From: Cohnella algarum
Lineage (GTDB): Bacteria > Bacillota > Bacilli > Paenibacillales > Paenibacillaceae
Length of the DNA stretch: 64,000 nt
Assembly (NCBI RefSeq): GCF_016937515.1
Contig: NZ_JAFHKM010000002.1
Span: forward strand, 1,359,001-1,423,000
Direction: 5' to 3'
This document shows positions 61,265 through 64,000 of the stretch, piece after piece (positions within the stretch are counted from its first letter, which is position 1; every line of letters begins with the position of its first letter). A program made the position numbers and the translations under genes. Under the pieces are notes generated by a model. That model searched no databases. It was given only the letters and a program-made list of their open reading frames with translations, and was not told where the DNA came from.

Positions 61265-61720
61265 ATGCCGCAAGGACTGTTGGGAACGAAAACGATCACG
61301 CAAATCGGCATCCTGGTCAACGACATCGAGAAGGTAATCGAGGCGTACGCCGATTTTTTCGGCGTGGAGAAACCGAAGGTCATCGTGACGGACATCGCCG
61401 ACATCGCGCAAACCGAATACAAGGGCCGGCGTTCCGAGGCCCGGGCGAAGCTTGCTTTTTTCGACATGGGGTCGGTGCAGCTCGAGCTCATCGAACCCGA
61501 CCGGGAGCCGAGCACGTGGCGCGAATATTTGGATGAGCATGGAGAAGGCCCTCATCACATCGCTTTTGTCATCGAGGGCATGAAGGAGAAAATCACCCTT
61601 TTGGAAGGCAAACAGATGGCCCTGCTGCAAAAAGGCGAATATACCGGCGGACGGTACGCCTATATGGATACGATGAAAGAGCTGAAAGTGATCGTCGAGC
61701 TGCTGGAGAACGACGGATGA
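61265..61720 (+). CDS. VOC-family protein (methylmalonyl-CoA epimerase-like)
   Basis: Protein of 151 residues with two beta-alpha-beta-beta-beta modules: ITQIGILVNDIEKVIEAYAD at the start, QLELIEPDREPSTWREYLDE and GEGPHHIAFVIEGMKEKI. Metal ligands expected at GEGPHHIAF His and the C-terminal Glu of VIVELLE. The N-terminal His of epimerases is replaced (TQIGI). It could be a lyase or isomerase acting on a sugar acid, given the ThuA gene that overlaps it as ATGA. Confidence 0.8.
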   Translation: MPQGLLGTKTITQIGILVNDIEKVIEAYADFFGVEKPKVIVTDIADIAQTEYKGRRSEARAKLAFFDMGSVQLELIEPDREPSTWREYLDEHGEGPHHIAFVIEGMKEKITLLEGKQMALLQKGEYTGGRYAYMDTMKELKVIVELLENDG

Positions 61721-62462
61721 GCGCCCCGGGGAAAACGATTTTGGCGATCGCGGGCGACGATTACCATCCGGAGGCTCCGATCCGGGAAGCGCTGGAGCAG
61801 GCGATCAGGTCGGCGGCGGACACGAACGCCGCCGGGCTGCGGATCGGCGCGGCGACGGAGGCCGTCCGCGTCCGTTACGCTTCCGCGGAACGTCTGCTTG
61901 AGGAGCTTGCCGAGCGGCCCGCCGCCGTCGTTCTGTTCAAGGAAAACCGGATCAATCCGCAGGACCGCGAGATCAGGCAATGGATGACCGAAGAGGCCGA
62001 ATCCGCCATCGCCGCCTATGCAGAAGCCGGCGGCGGGTGGCTCGCCTGGCATTCGGGACTTGCCTCTTACCGGACGGACGGGGCGTATGTCGGCATGCTG
62101 CGCGGCTATTTCCTCCATCATCCCGAACGTCACCGGCCCGTGCGCTATAGCGCGGAAGCGGCCGGCCCGCTCGCGGGAGGCTTCCCGGAGGGCGATCCGG
62201 GAAGCGGCTCGGGCGCCGCGAATCCGGCCGCGTCGTTCGAATTCGCGGACGAGCATTATTTTGTCGCGTGCGACGAACCGAATACGACGGTTTTCCTCCG
62301 CTCCGAATCCGCCGACGGGGAGTCGATCGCCGGGTGGGCGCATGCTTACGGCAAAGGCCGGGTATGCTGCTTGACCCCGCCCACACTCCCGAAGGGCTGC
62401 TTCACCCCGGTACGGTCGGCACGCTCGGAAGGTGCGTCGCCTGGATCGCGAATATCGGATAG
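61717..62462 (+). pseudogene. ThuA-domain protein, C-terminus frameshifted
   Basis: Trehalose-utilisation (ThuA) family, a class-I amidotransferase-like fold linked to sugar catabolism. It has AEAGGGWLAWHSGLASYRTD, YFLHHPERHRPV and FADEHYFVACDEPNTTVFLR. The frame slips at CCCC 62375-62378. One extra base resumes HTPEGLLHPGTVGTLGRCVA and ends at the TAG at 62462, directly abutting the opposing cupin gene. Uncorrected it would run 13 bp into that gene. Length after correction is about 248 residues, normal for the family. Confidence 0.8.
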
Positions 62463-63176
62463 TCAATACGGGTAGGGGTAGGGGTAGGGGTAATACGGCG
62501 CGGGCTGTGCGGCCGCATAATTCGCGAAGCTCGCATAGCCCGGATAGCCCGGATAATTCGCGTAGTAGCCTTGCGGATAGAACGGTGCGGGAGGTTCGGG
62601 GGCCGTCTCGGGCGACGGCGCGGCCGCTTGCGCGAGACGGTCGTCCATGCTCGGAGCGAAGCCCGCGGGCGGCCCTAAAATGACGGACTGCCGAATCGGC
62701 TCCACCGCCTTCTCGTATTCTTTTTCATCCACGGAGTAAGCAAGCTGCATGATTTGCCCCGGCGTCATCCGAAGGAAATCGGAACCGTACACGATATCGG
62801 GCGTCGGCCGGTCGAAAACGGTCAGAATATGCGTGTCGTCCTCAAGCCCCACGATCCAGTGGAACCAGCCTTTGGGGAACATGGAGGCCTGGCCCGGCTT
62901 CAGCCGGTAGGACATCAATTTTTGCGTAAACGGATTGAACACGGTCGTCGCGACCTCGCCGCCGATGACAAAGACGAGCTCGTTCACATTCGTGTGCCAG
63001 TGAGGCTGAATAATGATCCCTTTGTTCATGCGAACGTTGAAAAAGCCCGTCTGAATCGCCGGCAGCTGCTCCGCGAACAGCTGCGTAATGTAATTGTCCG
63101 CATCCCGGCGGTACGTGACGACTTCGTTGGAGTCGCCCGTCAAGGTAAGCGACGGCGACGTTAAAACCGGATCCAC
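62463..63176 (-). CDS. Cupin-domain protein with a Tyr-Pro-rich tail
   Basis: Protein of 237 residues. A single oxalate-decarboxylase-like cupin (about 25-135) has the metal motif IIIQPHWHTNVNELVFVIGG and GQASMFPKGWFHWIVGLEDD. A helical stretch and a low-complexity tail follow (QGYYANYPGYPGYASFANYA, ending in PYPY repeats). Such tails occur in spore-surface or envelope proteins. Start GTG with GGAGG nine bases upstream. No signal peptide. Function unknown, possibly a spore-coat cupin. Confidence 0.8.
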   Translation of the reverse strand: MDPVLTSPSLTLTGDSNEVVTYRRDADNYITQLFAEQLPAIQTGFFNVRMNKGIIIQPHWHTNVNELVFVIGGEVATTVFNPFTQKLMSYRLKPGQASMFPKGWFHWIVGLEDDTHILTVFDRPTPDIVYGSDFLRMTPGQIMQLAYSVDEKEYEKAVEPIRQSVILGPPAGFAPSMDDRLAQAAAPSPETAPEPPAPFYPQGYYANYPGYPGYASFANYAAAQPAPYYPYPYPYPY

Positions 63177-63378
63177 AAGCTTTTTCCTCCCGCATAGGTT
63201 AATGTCTATCCATATGTATGCATAAACCGGCGGAATGCTCCTCGCTGGAAATGCAAGCCCTCCCGACCGAACCTCGTCTTGTTCCGCGCGATAAAGCCTT
63301 GGCCGCCAGGAACGCCGGTAGCGCAAGGGCGTTTGTGCTATAATCGATTACGGAAAAAACGAACAAGGACGGATGAAC

Positions 63379-64000
63379 ATGCCCGATTATGACGAGGCCG
63401 GTACCGGCCGTTCCGCTCCTCGCGGAAGGCCGAGAAGCAGGGAAGTCCATGAGCGCATCCTGGATGCCGCCATCGCTTCGCTCGCCGAGACCGGCGTCGA
63501 GAAACTAAGCATCGAGGCGGTCGCCCAGCGGGCCGGAGTCGGGAAAACGTCCATTTATCGCAGATGGAGCCGTAAAGAAGACCTGGTGGCGGACGCTCTC
63601 GAACGATTGAAGCCCCGCTCGGAACGCCGACGCGGGGCGAACTGCGCGAAGATATGTTCGAGCTGGCGCACGGCTTCGCTCAGAGCATGAACAACCCGCT
63701 GGGCAAGCAAATGCTTTCCGTGCTGGTCTCCGCTTTGTCCGGGAGCTCGGAAATTTCGGAGCTGTACTGGCAGAAGCACTCCTTGCCCAAAACGAAGGAA
63801 ATCGCCGAATGGTTCGAGCGCTATCATCGGAAGGAGCCGCTTCGGGAGGATGCGAACCTCGAGGTCGTCTCCGAGTTTCTGATCGGCTTTATCATGTACC
63901 AGCTGTTGATGAAACCCGCTTCCGCCGATTTGGAAGATCGGCTGAACGCCGGAATCGACCTGATTTTGAACGGAATACGCCAACCTCCCGCCCGAAACGA
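63379..64000 (+). pseudogene. TetR-family regulator, frameshifted and cut by the window edge
   Basis: HTH region ERILDAAIASLAETGVEKLS then AQRAGVGKTSIYRRWSRKED, of the TetR group with a TetR_C_11/16-type ligand domain. The frame slips at CCCC 63613-63616. One added base continues GTPTRGELREDMFELAHGFA and SELYWQKHSLPKTKEIAEWF to the window end without a stop. Start ATG 63379 (AAGGA nine bases upstream) is preferred over 63373. Probably an intact gene with a base-calling error. Confidence 0.78.

Overview
The window comes from a GC-rich, spore-forming Gram-positive bacterium, most likely a member of the Paenibacillaceae (Paenibacillus or Cohnella type). The evidence is strong AGGAGG ribosome sites with frequent TTG and GTG starts, S-layer-homology (SLH) anchoring, Fur, CtsR and MhqR-type operators, YesM/YesN-type two-component regulators, Spo0M, UppP and many TetR, PadR and MarR switches. 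No rRNA, tRNA, CRISPR array, complete insertion sequence or phage gene was seen.

Layout. 0-4.4 kb: a TetR-controlled hydantoin/oxoproline-type operon (regulator, OsmC-like protein, NCS1 permease, HyuA). 4.7-15 kb: a heme-acquisition (Isd-like) island. Leftward it carries a membrane-anchored NEAT protein, an S-layer NEAT protein and an IsdE-type ABC importer. Rightward it carries a second binding protein, a permease and an ATPase whose reading frame continues without a stop into an IsdG-type heme monooxygenase. Fur boxes lie in the divergent promoter region. 15-21.4 kb: UppP, a ThrE-type exporter, an ArsR/AHSA1 pair, an oxalate-decarboxylase-like bicupin and PepT. 22.2-25.6 kb: an MhqR-type quinone-stress cluster (ring-cleavage dioxygenase, hydrolase, MarR regulator, nitroreductase). 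25.6-35 kb: an ABC exporter operon, single-gene hydrolases, a methyltransferase, a polysaccharide deacetylase and a CtsR-controlled Hsp20. 35.5-42.4 kb: an NlpC/P60 hydrolase, a Fur-controlled siderophore importer with a double-length permease, and a PadR-controlled ABC exporter. 42.4-45.7 kb: a visibly less GC-rich insert (XRE regulator, MFS pump, carboxymuconolactone-decarboxylase-like protein) bordered by debris that resembles a BceR/BceAB peptide-resistance cassette. 45.8-54 kb: a sugar ABC importer operon with an FAD oxidoreductase, a TIM-barrel protein and a YesM/YesN pair. 55-64 kb: Spo0M, a ChbG-type deacetylase with a GPH symporter, small regulators, hydrolases, a ThuA protein, cupins and TetR regulators.

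Two features cut across the window. First, about ten reading frames break at a homopolymer run, and each is restored by adding one base. This pattern points to systematic under-calling of homopolymers in the assembly rather than to real gene decay. Second, the gaps between genes are packed with repeats. A palindromic four-box element with invariant 51-62-51 bp spacing occurs four times, a 103-104 bp tandem unit carrying TGAGTC-N5-GACTCA occurs at three places, and several other minisatellites are each confined to one gap.
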